Shown here: piece after piece, positions 41,186 to 51,524 of the stretch
Layout of the letters: every line of letters starts with the position of its first letter
Position numbering within the stretch: the stretch's first letter is position 1
Assembly: GCF_030656345.1 (NCBI RefSeq)
Contig: NZ_JAUSNR010000002.1
Location: forward strand, 186,001 to 250,000
Length of the DNA: 64,000 bases
Direction: 5' to 3'
Source: Pseudotabrizicola sp.
GTDB taxonomy: Bacteria > Pseudomonadota > Alphaproteobacteria > Rhodobacterales > Rhodobacteraceae
Translations under genes and position numbers: made by a program
The notes under the pieces: generated by a model
The model's database searches: none
The model's input: only the letters and a program-made list of their open reading frames with translations
What the model was told of the DNA's origin: nothing

Positions 41186-42691
41186 ATGCTGACTGGCAAG
41201 CACCTTATCGCGGGCGACTGGGTTTCGGGGGCGACGACCTTTGCCTCGACCCCGGCCCATGGCCCCTCGCATGACTTTGGCGTCGGCACGCCTGCATTGG
41301 TTGATCAGGCCTGTGAGGCGGCGGAAGCGGCCTTCCCGTCATTTGCCGCCACCTCGCGCGACGACCGCGCGCGGTTCCTTGAAGCGATTGCCGATGAGAT
41401 TGAGGCGCGCGGCGATGCGATCACCGAGATCGGCACGCAGGAAACCGGCCTTCCGGCTGCGCGTCTGCAAGGCGAGCGGGGGCGGACCACCGGCCAGTTG
41501 CGGCTGTTCGCGTCGCATATCCGTGACGGGGCCTATCTCGACCGCCGCCACGACAAGGCGCTGCCCGACCGTCAGCCGCTGCCGCGCCCGGATCTGAAGA
41601 TGATCCAGCGTCCGATTGGCCCGGTCGCGGTGTTCGGGGCGTCGAACTTCCCGCTGGCGTTCTCGGTCGCCGGGGGCGACACTGCTTCGGCGCTGGCGGC
41701 GGGTTGCCCGGTGGTGGTCAAGGGCCATTCGGCCCATCCGGGCACGGGCGAGATCGTGGCGCAGGCGATTGATGCGGCGCGCAAATCCTGCAACCTGCAT
41801 CCGGGCGTGTTCTCTCTGGTACAGGGCGGCAAGCGCGATGTGGGCGAGGCGCTGGTGCAGCAACCGCTGATCCGCGCGGTGGGATTCACCGGATCACTGG
41901 GTGGGGGGCGTGCGCTCTATGACCTGTGCGCTGCGCGGCCCGATCCGATTCCGTTCTTTGGCGAATTGGGCAGTGTGAACCCGATGTTCCTGCTGCCTGC
42001 CGCGCTGTCAGCGCGCGGAGAGGCGTTGGGCAAGGGCTGGGCTGGCAGCCTGACCATGGGGGCGGGGCAGTTCTGCACCAACCCCGGCATTGCCGTGGTG
42101 ATTGACGGGCCGGATGCCGATGCCTTCGCCATTGCCGCCAAGGCGGCGCTGGAGCCGGTGGCGGCGCAGACCATGCTGACCGATGGTATGGCTGATGCCT
42201 ACCGTTCGGGCCGCGACCGGGTGGCGGCGGGCACCGGGGTGCGCAGCCTGCTGACCACGATGTGCGATGGCCGCGCTGCCACGCCGAACCTGTTCGAGGT
42301 GTCGGGCACCGACTGGCTGGCCGATCATATGCTGGCGGAAGAAGTGTTCGGCCCGCTGGGCCTGATCATCCGCGTGCAGGACGCGGCAGAGATGGAGGCG
42401 ATTGCCGCCAGCCTGCAGGGCCAGCTGACCTGCACCCTGCATCTGGATGATGGCGACACCGATTTGGGCCGCACCCTGCTGCCAATCCTTGACCGCAAGG
42501 CGGGGCGCGTTTTGGCCAACGGCTTCCCCACCGGGGTAGAGGTGGCGGATGCCATGGTGCATGGCGGGCCGTACCCGGCCAGCACCAACTTTGGGGCCAC
42601 GTCGGTCGGCACGCTGTCGATCCGCCGCTGGCTGCGCCCGGTCTGCTATCAGAACCTGCCGGACGCTTTGCTGCCCGAAGATCTGCGCTAA
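41186..42691 (+). CDS. Aldehyde dehydrogenase (candidate alpha-ketoglutarate semialdehyde dehydrogenase)
   Basis: FGASNFPLAFSVAGGDTASALAAGCPVVVKGHSAHPGTGEI, VGFTGSLGGGRALYDL, FFGELGSVNPMFLLPAAL, MGAGQFCTNPGI; KGSADH-type ALDH motifs. Confidence 0.92.
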   Translation: MLTGKHLIAGDWVSGATTFASTPAHGPSHDFGVGTPALVDQACEAAEAAFPSFAATSRDDRARFLEAIADEIEARGDAITEIGTQETGLPAARLQGERGRTTGQLRLFASHIRDGAYLDRRHDKALPDRQPLPRPDLKMIQRPIGPVAVFGASNFPLAFSVAGGDTASALAAGCPVVVKGHSAHPGTGEIVAQAIDAARKSCNLHPGVFSLVQGGKRDVGEALVQQPLIRAVGFTGSLGGGRALYDLCAARPDPIPFFGELGSVNPMFLLPAALSARGEALGKGWAGSLTMGAGQFCTNPGIAVVIDGPDADAFAIAAKAALEPVAAQTMLTDGMADAYRSGRDRVAAGTGVRSLLTTMCDGRAATPNLFEVSGTDWLADHMLAEEVFGPLGLIIRVQDAAEMEAIAASLQGQLTCTLHLDDGDTDLGRTLLPILDRKAGRVLANGFPTGVEVADAMVHGGPYPASTNFGATSVGTLSIRRWLRPVCYQNLPDALLPEDLR

Positions 42692-43572
42692 GCGGTAATC
42701 TCTTCAATATCAACGCTGTGGCTGCCGGACTGACGTCCGTCCAGCCGCAGCCGCCCGGTTACCGGGGCCACATCGTCGTAATCGCGGCCAAAGCCGACGT
42801 CGATGTGGTCGGTGCGGGCAAAGCAGGCGTTTGTGGGGTCGTAATCGACCCAGCCCATTTCCTCACCCGCCCAGGCGCGGACCCATGCGTGCATGGCATC
42901 GGCCCCGACCAGCCGGGGTTTGCCCGGCGGCGGCAGGGTGCGCAGATATCCCCCGACATAGGCGGCAGGTATGCCGATGGCGCGCAACCCTCCCACCATG
43001 ATCTGCGCGAAATCCTGACAGACGCCGCGGCCCTGCACAAAGGCATCTTCGGGCGTGGTGTTGACGCTGGTGGCCTTGGAATCAAAGGTCATGTGGTTGT
43101 GCAGTGCAAAGCCCAGTTTTTCCACCATATCGCGGGCAGTGCTTTGGTCTGACCGCAGATCCTGCGCAAAGGCGGCGATGCGGGGCGTGGCTGCGATGCG
43201 GCGCGAGGGCCGCGTAAAGTGGTGCGGCGCGCGCGGGCCGACAGTGCGATGCGCCGCCAGCTCGACCGCCAGCCCCGACAGGGATGGCGACAGGTCGAGC
43301 AAAGCGTCATCGGCAAGACGTTCGACCACCGAATGCATGGTCAGGTCCAGACTGATCAGGCCGGGGGGCATGGCAGCCTCTATCACCGATGTGCCGAAGA
43401 AATCGCGGAATTCGCCCCGCTCGCCGACCTCGGGCTGAAACGCATAGCCGGATTCGCGCACCTTTTGCCGCCCCGGAATATTGGCGGGCAGGATGCGGAA
43501 CAGCTGCCGCCCCGCGCCGGTGGGGCGGGCGAAATCATAGCGTATGGACTGGCGCACGGCGTACAGCGTCAC
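42688..43572 (-). CDS. Transglutaminase-like domain protein
   Basis: Cys/His/Asp triad context: VQGRGVCQDFAQIMVGGLRAIGIPAAYVGGYL ... DAMHAWVRAWAGEEMGWVDYDPTNACFARTDHIDVGFGRDYDDVAPVTG; N-terminal region typical of bacterial transglutaminase family. Confidence 0.93.
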   Translation of the reverse strand: MTLYAVRQSIRYDFARPTGAGRQLFRILPANIPGRQKVRESGYAFQPEVGERGEFRDFFGTSVIEAAMPPGLISLDLTMHSVVERLADDALLDLSPSLSGLAVELAAHRTVGPRAPHHFTRPSRRIAATPRIAAFAQDLRSDQSTARDMVEKLGFALHNHMTFDSKATSVNTTPEDAFVQGRGVCQDFAQIMVGGLRAIGIPAAYVGGYLRTLPPPGKPRLVGADAMHAWVRAWAGEEMGWVDYDPTNACFARTDHIDVGFGRDYDDVAPVTGRLRLDGRQSGSHSVDIEEITA

Positions 43573-45980
43573 CGCAAGTATGCCTCGGTCAGCTGATCAG
43601 AAATGATGGCGATCTTGCCATGCAGGTCGTTCAGCGCTGCGGTGGTCAGCGTATCGGGCGTGGCGGTGGCGATATCGACCTGACAGCGCAGCAGCGTGCG
43701 GCCCAGATCTGACAGCTGGCCATGGGTGGCCGCACCCGGCAGGGCCTGCACCTGCTCGCTCAGTCCGTCGAACAGATGGCGCAGCGAGCGCGGGTTCATC
43801 GGGTCCAGCGCCAGCAGGTCGATCACGGTTTCCCGGGTCGACCCCACGCTGAAGCGGCGGCGGTGGGTCAGCACGGAATCGCCCAGTTCGATGCACAGAT
43901 CAAGACCCCCGGCTGCCGCCCTGGCATCGGCAAAGGCGACCAGCGCGCCGGTCATGCTAGACGCGCGTTCCAGCTGGCGCCCGATCGACAGAAAGCGCCA
44001 GCCGAAAAAGCGGTACATGTTTTCATGCACCAGACCGGAAAACCCCGCCAGTTTGCGCAACAGCGCCGACAGGGCGCGGGCGGCATCATCGCCGGGGGTG
44101 ACCTTGCCGGCCATGCGGCGGGCGGTCTTGTCCAGATCGTTCAGCGCCGACCAGCCATCGGGGGAAAAGCGGTCGCGCACCTGCCCGGCGGTGGCCACCG
44201 CCGCGCCCAGCGTATCGAGCAAGCCCGGCGACAGGCCGACCGTGCCATCAACGCTGTAACCCTTGAGCACCGCATCCATCTGTTTTTGCAGCGGCAGGGC
44301 GGCGCGCCCGCCTTCGGCCAGCCGGATGTGGCGCGCGCGCAGCAGGCGGATGATGCCTTCGGTGCGTTCGACATAGCGGCCCAGCCAGTACAGATTGTCC
44401 GCCGCCCGCGTCGGCAGCGCCCCGGGGACAGAGCGGCGGTAGATCGTATCTGCCGGGGCCACCATGCTGACCGAGGGGACTTCATCCTTGCTGACGATCC
44501 AGACATCCGCCGCACTGCCGCCGCGCTGCATCGCCAGTGCGGTCGGGTCGGTCGAGGCACCGATGCGGGCAAAGCCGCCCTGCATCACCTGCCAGCCCGA
44601 GGGCGTGCGGGCCAGAAACACCCGCAGGCTCATCGGGCGGGGCACGATCTTGCCGCCGATCAGTGCCGGGGTGGTGGACAGGGTGACAGCCTCTTGCGCG
44701 ACCAGTTCCGGGCCTTCCAGCGCCAGCCGCTCTGCTAGCTCTTCCGGGGTCAGGGTTGCGGCGGGGGTGCTTTCGCCCTGCCGGTCAAAGGGCAGCCCGG
44801 TGCCAAGCGCGGATGACAGCACCAGACGGGCGCGGGCGGTCATCACCTGCGCGCGTTCAGCCGGACTGCCGCACCACCATGTGGCAATATTGGGAATCGC
44901 CAGCTTTGCCCCGGTCAGATGCAGCGAGAGTTTGGGCAAAAACGCCATCAGCGCCCGGGTTTCCAGCACGCCGGACCCCAGCGAATTCACCATGGTCAGC
45001 CCGCCCTGCCGCAGCACATTCACCATGCCGGGCGTGCCGATGCGTGAGGCGGGGTCCAGTTCCAGCGGGTCGGCGTAGCTGCCATCCAGCCGCCGCCACA
45101 GCACATCCAGCGACCGCAGACCTGACACGGTGCGCACCATCAGCCGCCCATCAGATACGGTCAGGTCTTCGCCCTGCACAAGGCTGACGCCCATGTAGCG
45201 CGCGATCCACGCCTGCTCGAAATAGGTTTCGTTCAGCGGGCCGGGGGTCAGGATGGCGACCCGGCCATCGCGTGCGCCGCGCAGTCCCAGCAGGGCATCG
45301 CGGAACTCGCGGAAAAAGGCGGCAAGGCGGTGAATGTTCTGCCCGGAGAACACATCGTTGAAGGCGCGTGAGGTGGCGACCCTGTTTTCCAGCGCATAAC
45401 CCGCACCTGACGGGGCCTGCGTGCGGTCGGCCAGTACCCACCAGCGCCCGTCAGGCCCGCGCCCGATTTCGAACGCCACGAAATGCAGAAAATGGCCAGA
45501 GGCCGGGCGCACCCCGACCAAAGGCCGCAGCCATTCCGGGTTGCCCGCAACCAGCGCTGCGGGCAGATGCCCGTCGGCCACCAGCCGGTTGGCGCCATAA
45601 AGATCCGCCATCACCTGTTCCAGCAGATCGGCGCGCTGGATCAGCGCCGGGGTCAGCTCGGCCCAGTCAGATTCATCGATCAACACCGGCACATGGCTCA
45701 GCGGCCACGGGCGTTCGACCGACTGGCCAGAGCCGTATTGCCGGTAGAACACCCCCGAATCGCGCAGATACTGATCGGCCCGGCCGGTGGCGCGGGTCAG
45801 CCCTTCGTCGGTCAGGCTTTGCAGATGGTCGATCAGCGGCTGCCACAGGGGGCGCAACGTGCCGTCTGCCGTCACCAGCTCATCCGGAACGCCCGGCAAG
45901 GCGCGGTATGCCGACAAGCCGCGATCGCGCGTCTTGCCGGTGCCTGCCGGTTTCTGTTTGTCCGTCCCTGCGCTGTCCAT
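43569..45980 (-). CDS. Fused circularly permuted ATP-grasp + alpha-E domain protein
   Basis: 803 aa. N-terminal CP-ATP-grasp (DSGVFYRQYGSGQSVERPWPLSHVPVLI...VAILTPGPLNETYFEQAWIARYMGVSLVQGEDLTV...RRLDGSYADPLEL). C-terminal alpha-E (RAADNLYWLGRYVERTEGIIRLLRARH...FGWRFLSIGRQLERASSM). Confidence 0.92.
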   Translation of the reverse strand: MDSAGTDKQKPAGTGKTRDRGLSAYRALPGVPDELVTADGTLRPLWQPLIDHLQSLTDEGLTRATGRADQYLRDSGVFYRQYGSGQSVERPWPLSHVPVLIDESDWAELTPALIQRADLLEQVMADLYGANRLVADGHLPAALVAGNPEWLRPLVGVRPASGHFLHFVAFEIGRGPDGRWWVLADRTQAPSGAGYALENRVATSRAFNDVFSGQNIHRLAAFFREFRDALLGLRGARDGRVAILTPGPLNETYFEQAWIARYMGVSLVQGEDLTVSDGRLMVRTVSGLRSLDVLWRRLDGSYADPLELDPASRIGTPGMVNVLRQGGLTMVNSLGSGVLETRALMAFLPKLSLHLTGAKLAIPNIATWWCGSPAERAQVMTARARLVLSSALGTGLPFDRQGESTPAATLTPEELAERLALEGPELVAQEAVTLSTTPALIGGKIVPRPMSLRVFLARTPSGWQVMQGGFARIGASTDPTALAMQRGGSAADVWIVSKDEVPSVSMVAPADTIYRRSVPGALPTRAADNLYWLGRYVERTEGIIRLLRARHIRLAEGGRAALPLQKQMDAVLKGYSVDGTVGLSPGLLDTLGAAVATAGQVRDRFSPDGWSALNDLDKTARRMAGKVTPGDDAARALSALLRKLAGFSGLVHENMYRFFGWRFLSIGRQLERASSMTGALVAFADARAAAGGLDLCIELGDSVLTHRRRFSVGSTRETVIDLLALDPMNPRSLRHLFDGLSEQVQALPGAATHGQLSDLGRTLLRCQVDIATATPDTLTTAALNDLHGKIAIISDQLTEAYLR

Positions 45981-45987
45981 CGGGGGA

Positions 45988-48900
45988 CTAGAGCCCTATG
46001 GGACGCCTCAGGTCAAGCGTCAGCGGGAATTCCCGGTGGGCGCGTTCGGCAACCGGGCGCGGATGATGGCCGGGGCGGTGGCCGCTGGCCTCGAACCGAG
46101 CCAGACGGCGCGCTTCGGCCTCGTTGCCATTCACGGGGAAGGTGTCGTAATTGCGCCCGCCCGGATGCGCGACGTGATAGACGCAGCCGCCAAGCGGGCG
46201 TGCCGACCATGTGTCGTAGATGTCAAAGGTCAGCGGCGCATCGACCGGCAGCACCGGATGAATTGCGGAAGACGGCTGCCACGCCTTATACCGCAGGCCC
46301 GCCACAGCCTCACCAGCGCCGACACCGGTCAACGGCATCATGCGGCCATTGCACAGCACCTGATAGCGGGACGGGTCGGGCGCGGTCAGCTTGACCTGCA
46401 ACCGCTCGGTCGAGCTGTCAGTGTAGCGCACGGTGCCGCCGATGGCCCCGGTCTCCCCCAGCACATGCCAGGGTTCCAGCGCCTGACGCAGTTCCAGATG
46501 CACGCCTTCGTATTCGACCTCGCCGCAGAACGGGAAGCGGAACTCGGCCTGCGCCTTGAACCAGTCTTCATCCAGCGCAAAGCCGTGCTGCGCCAGATCA
46601 GCCAGCACGTCGCGGAAATCCTGCCAGACATGATGCGGCAGCATGAAACGGTCATGCAAAGCGGTGCCCCAGCGGGTCATTTCACCCTGCGCCGGTGTGG
46701 CCCAGAACCGGGCAATCAGCGCGCGGATCAGCAGTTGTTGCGACAGGCTCATGCGCGGGTCCGGCGGCATCTCAAACCCGCGGAACTCGACCAGACCAAG
46801 GCGCCCGGTGGGTCCATCGGGTGAGAACAGCTTGTCGATGCAGATCTCGGCCCGGTGGGTGTTGCCGGTCACGTCGGTCAGCATGTTGCGAAGCAGACGG
46901 TCCACCAGCCATGGCATTGGGGCTGCGCCTTGCCCGGGGGCGGGGATCTGGGCAAGTGCGATTTCCATCTCATACAGCGCGTCATGCCGCGCCTCATCCA
47001 TGCGCGGGGCCTGTGACGTGGGCCCGATGAACAGGCCCGAGAACAGGTAGGACAGCGACGGATGCCGGTTCCAGTGCAGGATCAGACTGCGCAACAGGTC
47101 CGGCCGGCGCAGGAAGGGGCTGTCGTTCGGCGTGGCCCCGCCGACCACCACATGGTTGCCGCCCCCCGTGCCCGCGTGCTTGCCGTCGATCATGAACTTG
47201 TCGGCCCCAAGGCGACATTGCCGCGCCTCTTCATACACCGCGGATGTGATATCCACGCAATCCTGCCAGCTGTGAGCCGGATGCACGTTCACCTCGATCA
47301 CCCCCGGATCGGGGGCGACGCGGATGACGTTCAGGCGCGGGTCATGCGGCGGGGCGTAGCCTTCGATATGGACCTGAAGCCCCAGCTTCTTCGCCGCCTC
47401 TTCCGCCGCGCGGACCAGGTCGAGGTAGTCCTCAACGGAGACCACCGGCGGCATGAACACGCATAGCCGCCCGTCGCGCGGTTCCACTGACAGGGCGGTG
47501 CGGATGTGGCCATCCAGTTCAGCCTCGCCGGTGCCCTGTTCGATCTGAGCGCCCTGCGCCCCGCCAGCGGTAAAGCTGGCTGAGGCCTGCGGGCGCTGTT
47601 CTGTCACCTCCGGGGCATTGGGAACCGGCAGCGGTGCGCGGTCAACAGTGGGATCAGTCGGGTTGATATAGGGGTATTGCGAGGGTGGCAGCCATGGCAG
47701 GCTTTCCAGGGGCAGGCGGTAGCCGACCGGGCTGTCGCCGGGCACCAGGAACATATGTCCGCGCCGCAGCTTCCACTTTTCCGTGCGCCAACGCCGCCCG
47801 GATGCCTGGCTTTGCCAGCTTTGCACCGGCAGCACAAAGCCCGACGGGTTGGTCAGGCCCCGGTTGAACACGGTGGCAAGACGGTGACGTTCTTCGGGGT
47901 CCTTCAGCTTGGAATTGGCGGGCGTCACGTTGTCGGGCAGGTTCGCCTCTTTGACCAGCCATTGCGCCGGGTCTTCATAGGCGGGTACGATGCAATCGGC
48001 CTCCAGCGCCAGATCCTCGGCGATCTGTGCCAGCAAACGCTGGGCATCCTCTGTGGTCACCCCAGTCTGCGCGCCCTCTTCGGCGATCAAGGCGGGGTCG
48101 GACCAGATCGGCTGACCATCGGTGCGCCAGTACAGCGAAAACGTCCAGCGTGGCAGGGTTTCGCCGGGATACCATTTGCCCTGCCCGTAATGCAAAAACC
48201 CGCCCGGCGCAAAACGGTCGCGCAGGCGGCGGATCAACTGGTCGGCCAGCACGCGCTTGGTGGGGCCGACGGCGGCGGTGTTCCACTCTTCGGCCTCGAA
48301 ATCATCAATCGACACAAAGGTCGGCTCGCCGCCCATGGTCAGCCGCACATCGCCTGCGTCCAGCGCGGCATCCACCTTTTGCCCCAGCGCGTTCAGCTGA
48401 TCCCATGCATCATCGCTGAACGGTTTGGTAATGCGCGGATGTTCGGCCACGCGGGCGACCGTCATGTCAAAGGCGAAATCGACCTCTGCGTAACTCGCCA
48501 TGCCGGAAATGGGGGCGGCGTTGCGGTAATGCGGGGTGGCGGCCAGCGGAATATGGCTTTCCCCGGCCAATAGGCCGCTGGTCGGGTCAAGGCCCACCCA
48601 GCCCGCACCGGGCAGATACACCTCGCACCATGCGTGCAGATCGGTGAAGTCCACTTCCGTGCCCGAAGGACCGTCCAGCGCTTTCAGATCCGGTTTCAGC
48701 TGGATCAGATAGCCCGATACAAACCGCGCCGCAAAACCCAGATGCCGCAGTGCCTGCACCAATAGCCAACTGGAATCGCGGCATGACCCGCTTTGCACGC
48801 CCAGCGTTTCCTCGGGCGTCTGCACGCCGGGTTCCATGCGGATGGTGTAGCGCAGGGTGTTCGCCACCATCGCGTTCAGGTTCACCACGAAATCCACGCT

Positions 48901-49320
48901 GCGGATGCGGTCTTTCGGCACCGTTTCCAGAAACGCCTGCAACAATGGCCCCGCCGGTTCCTTGCGGCGGTAGATTTCCAGATCCTCCGTCAGATCTGCC
49001 GGATACTCGAACGGCCATGTTTCCGCCGCTTCTTCTACGAAAAAGTCGAACGGGTTGTAGATCGCCATATCGGCGACCAGATCAACCTCGATCTTGAACT
49101 CGCGCACGGGTTCGGGAAACACGAAGCGCGCCATCCAGTTGCCGAACGGGTCCTGCTGGTGGTTCACGAAATGCCCGCCCGGACTGACCTTCAGCGAATG
49201 CGAGATCACCCGGGTCCGACTGTGCGGGGCAGGACGCAGGCGGATCACCTGCGGCCCCAGCGTGACCGGACGGTCGTATTTGTAATGCGTCAGGTGGTGA
49301 ATCGCGGCCTTGATCGACAT
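45988..49320 (-). CDS. Transglutaminase family protein fused to DUF2126 (putative amidoligase), 1110 aa
   Basis: N-terminal transglutaminase ([33 protein letters not shown]...[41 protein letters not shown]). C-terminal DUF2126 with [66 protein letters not shown]. Confidence 0.94.
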   Translation of the reverse strand: MSIKAAIHHLTHYKYDRPVTLGPQVIRLRPAPHSRTRVISHSLKVSPGGHFVNHQQDPFGNWMARFVFPEPVREFKIEVDLVADMAIYNPFDFFVEEAAETWPFEYPADLTEDLEIYRRKEPAGPLLQAFLETVPKDRIRSVDFVVNLNAMVANTLRYTIRMEPGVQTPEETLGVQSGSCRDSSWLLVQALRHLGFAARFVSGYLIQLKPDLKALDGPSGTEVDFTDLHAWCEVYLPGAGWVGLDPTSGLLAGESHIPLAATPHYRNAAPISGMASYAEVDFAFDMTVARVAEHPRITKPFSDDAWDQLNALGQKVDAALDAGDVRLTMGGEPTFVSIDDFEAEEWNTAAVGPTKRVLADQLIRRLRDRFAPGGFLHYGQGKWYPGETLPRWTFSLYWRTDGQPIWSDPALIAEEGAQTGVTTEDAQRLLAQIAEDLALEADCIVPAYEDPAQWLVKEANLPDNVTPANSKLKDPEERHRLATVFNRGLTNPSGFVLPVQSWQSQASGRRWRTEKWKLRRGHMFLVPGDSPVGYRLPLESLPWLPPSQYPYINPTDPTVDRAPLPVPNAPEVTEQRPQASASFTAGGAQGAQIEQGTGEAELDGHIRTALSVEPRDGRLCVFMPPVVSVEDYLDLVRAAEEAAKKLGLQVHIEGYAPPHDPRLNVIRVAPDPGVIEVNVHPAHSWQDCVDITSAVYEEARQCRLGADKFMIDGKHAGTGGGNHVVVGGATPNDSPFLRRPDLLRSLILHWNRHPSLSYLFSGLFIGPTSQAPRMDEARHDALYEMEIALAQIPAPGQGAAPMPWLVDRLLRNMLTDVTGNTHRAEICIDKLFSPDGPTGRLGLVEFRGFEMPPDPRMSLSQQLLIRALIARFWATPAQGEMTRWGTALHDRFMLPHHVWQDFRDVLADLAQHGFALDEDWFKAQAEFRFPFCGEVEYEGVHLELRQALEPWHVLGETGAIGGTVRYTDSSTERLQVKLTAPDPSRYQVLCNGRMMPLTGVGAGEAVAGLRYKAWQPSSAIHPVLPVDAPLTFDIYDTWSARPLGGCVYHVAHPGGRNYDTFPVNGNEAEARRLARFEASGHRPGHHPRPVAERAHREFPLTLDLRRPIGL

Positions 49321-49610
49321 GGGATACTTCTCGTGAGGTCAGGTTCTGAATAGCAGCAGGCAGGGCTCAGATGGCAATATAGGACTTTATGGCACGATTG
49401 CCGCATTACTGTTGCACAAAACCCGATCGTTTCCAAAATCACTGCGCGGAGTTTGGGCAAAAGCGGAACCCTAAGGTGTTGAGATCTGTTTCCCTTTTCG
49501 GAACGGTGCATGGGAATTCCCCGGATAGGACGCACATCTGCCGCGATCCTGCCCGATTTCAGGATCAATACCATCTGACACACCCGTATTGCTGCCTGCT
49601 GGGGAATAAA

Positions 49611-50516
49611 ATGGACCGACTGACTGAAATGGAAGCCTTTGCCACGGTCGTAGACCAGGGCGGCTTCACGGATGCGGCAAAAAAGATGGGCATTTCCAAA
49701 TCTGCCGTGTCAAAGCATGTGTCGGCACTGGAGGCGCGGCTTGGCGCGCGGCTGCTGAACCGGACGACCCGGCGCGTCAGCCCGACCGAGATCGGCCTTG
49801 CCTATTATGACCGCGCCCGCCGGGTTCTGAATGATGCCGGAGAGGCGGACGCGCTGGTCACTTCCATGCAGTCGGCCCCGTCAGGATTGTTGCGCATCAG
49901 CGTGGCAACCGATTTCGGGGTCAATCTGTTGTCGCCGATTCTGGGCGACTTCCTGCTGGAATACCCCGATATCACCGTGAACATGGTGCTGAACAACCGC
50001 TATGTGGAACTGATCAGCGAAGGCTTTGACATGGCGATCCGCGTGGGAGAGCTGGAAGACAGCTCCTTACGCGCCCGCAAACTGACCGATACCACCAAGC
50101 GGATGATCGCATCCCCAAGCTATTTCCAGCGCTATGGCCGCCCGCTGAAAATCGATGACCTGAACGAACACAAGCTGCTGCACTATTCCAATCAGGCCAA
50201 CGGCAATGTGTGGAAGATCACGGCACCCTCGGGGGAAAAGCGGCAGGTGCGCACTGCGGGTTGGTTGACGGTGAATGACGGGCAATCGCTGCTGAATGCA
50301 GCGATTTCCGGTCTTGGAATCGCCTATCTGCCCAGCTTTCTGTACGCTGATGCGATGAAGGCCGGCCAGATCGAAGAGGCTTTGCCGGGTCTGCCGACCG
50401 AAGTGCTTGGTATCTATGCCGTGTACCCGCCGGGCCGCTTTACCCAGCCCAAGGTGCGGGCCTTCATCGATTTTCTGGCTCGCCGCTATTCCGACAAGGG
50501 CCCTGATAAGTGGTGA
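49611..50516 (+). CDS. LysR family transcriptional regulator
   Basis: MDRLTEMEAFATVVDQGGFTDAAKKMGISKSAVSKHVSALEARLGARLLNRTTRRVSPTEIG (LysR HTH) and LysR substrate domain. Divergent from the amidoligase cluster. Confidence 0.93.
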   Translation: MDRLTEMEAFATVVDQGGFTDAAKKMGISKSAVSKHVSALEARLGARLLNRTTRRVSPTEIGLAYYDRARRVLNDAGEADALVTSMQSAPSGLLRISVATDFGVNLLSPILGDFLLEYPDITVNMVLNNRYVELISEGFDMAIRVGELEDSSLRARKLTDTTKRMIASPSYFQRYGRPLKIDDLNEHKLLHYSNQANGNVWKITAPSGEKRQVRTAGWLTVNDGQSLLNAAISGLGIAYLPSFLYADAMKAGQIEEALPGLPTEVLGIYAVYPPGRFTQPKVRAFIDFLARRYSDKGPDKW

Positions 50517-50520
50517 TCTG

Positions 50521-51504
50521 TTACTGACCTTGACCCGTTGGCGGGTCCTGGGGCGGCACTGCGGTCGAGGTCATGATGACTTCGACACGTCTGTTTTTCT
50601 CGCGCCCCTCATCTGTCAGATTGGTATCGCGGGGGGACAGATAGCCCACACCCTGTGCCTCCAGCTGTGCAGCGGGGATGCCCTCGGTCGTGATCAGAAC
50701 CTGCCGCACCGCCTCGGCCCGTTTGCGGGACAGGGCGATATTCCCCTCCAGCCCGCCTGACGCATCGGTATGGCCGACCAGCGCCACGGTCAGCGTCGGA
50801 TGCTGCCGCAACCAGTCGGCCAGTGCGCTCAGCGATGCAAACGGCCCTTCGGCAAGGGTTGAGGCACCGGAGGCAAACACCAGATCCTCCAGTGCGACCG
50901 CCCCACCTGACAGCAGGCGTGCGCCAAAAGGGGCCGTTGCGGCAATGGGCTGCGGTGCCGGGTCCGGCGCTTTGGTCGATGTGGTCAGCGACGGCGTGGC
51001 GGTGACCCGCCCGCCGACATGGATCATCTGCACAAAGCCCGCCGCCGCCGTGCGGCTGACGATCAGGCTGACAACCTCAGCCCCGCGCTCGGCCGCGTAA
51101 AAGCGGTAATCGCCCAGATCGACATGCATTTCGGGTTCCGGCAAGATCTGCGTGCCATAGCGAAAATCAAAGCCGCCACAGGTTGCCGCCTCACATTCAA
51201 ACACCGGGGTGAAGCCTGCCGCGTCCAGCTGCCCGCGTAAAGGGGCCAACAGTTCCAGCGTGGTAGCCCCCGCCGCATCGATCCGCCAGGCGGTCTGGTG
51301 CAGCGGGCCTTCGACCGTGCGGGCCGGCACCGCGCCATGCGCAAAGGCGGCGACCGGCAGGGCATAAGAGGTGAGCGTTTCGGTCCTGGCCACACTGGGC
51401 ACCGCCGCAAAAGGCATGTCCAGCACCAGCACCTGTGCCAGCCCCATGGGTGCCACAAGCGTCAGCGCAAGCGCTGAAAGAAGGGTCTTTCCGGTCTTTT
51501 TCAC
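50521..51504 (-). CDS. OmpA family protein
   Basis: C-terminal peptidoglycan-binding motif TLTVALVGHTDASGGLEGNIALSRKRAEAVRQVLITTEGIPAAQLEAQGVGYLSPRDTNLTDEGREKNRRVEVIM. GTG start gives signal peptide VKKTGKTLLSALALTLVAPMGLAQ. Confidence 0.9.
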   Translation of the reverse strand: MKKTGKTLLSALALTLVAPMGLAQVLVLDMPFAAVPSVARTETLTSYALPVAAFAHGAVPARTVEGPLHQTAWRIDAAGATTLELLAPLRGQLDAAGFTPVFECEAATCGGFDFRYGTQILPEPEMHVDLGDYRFYAAERGAEVVSLIVSRTAAAGFVQMIHVGGRVTATPSLTTSTKAPDPAPQPIAATAPFGARLLSGGAVALEDLVFASGASTLAEGPFASLSALADWLRQHPTLTVALVGHTDASGGLEGNIALSRKRAEAVRQVLITTEGIPAAQLEAQGVGYLSPRDTNLTDEGREKNRRVEVIMTSTAVPPQDPPTGQGQ

Positions 51505-51524
51505 CTGCCGTCGCCTCTTCGGGC

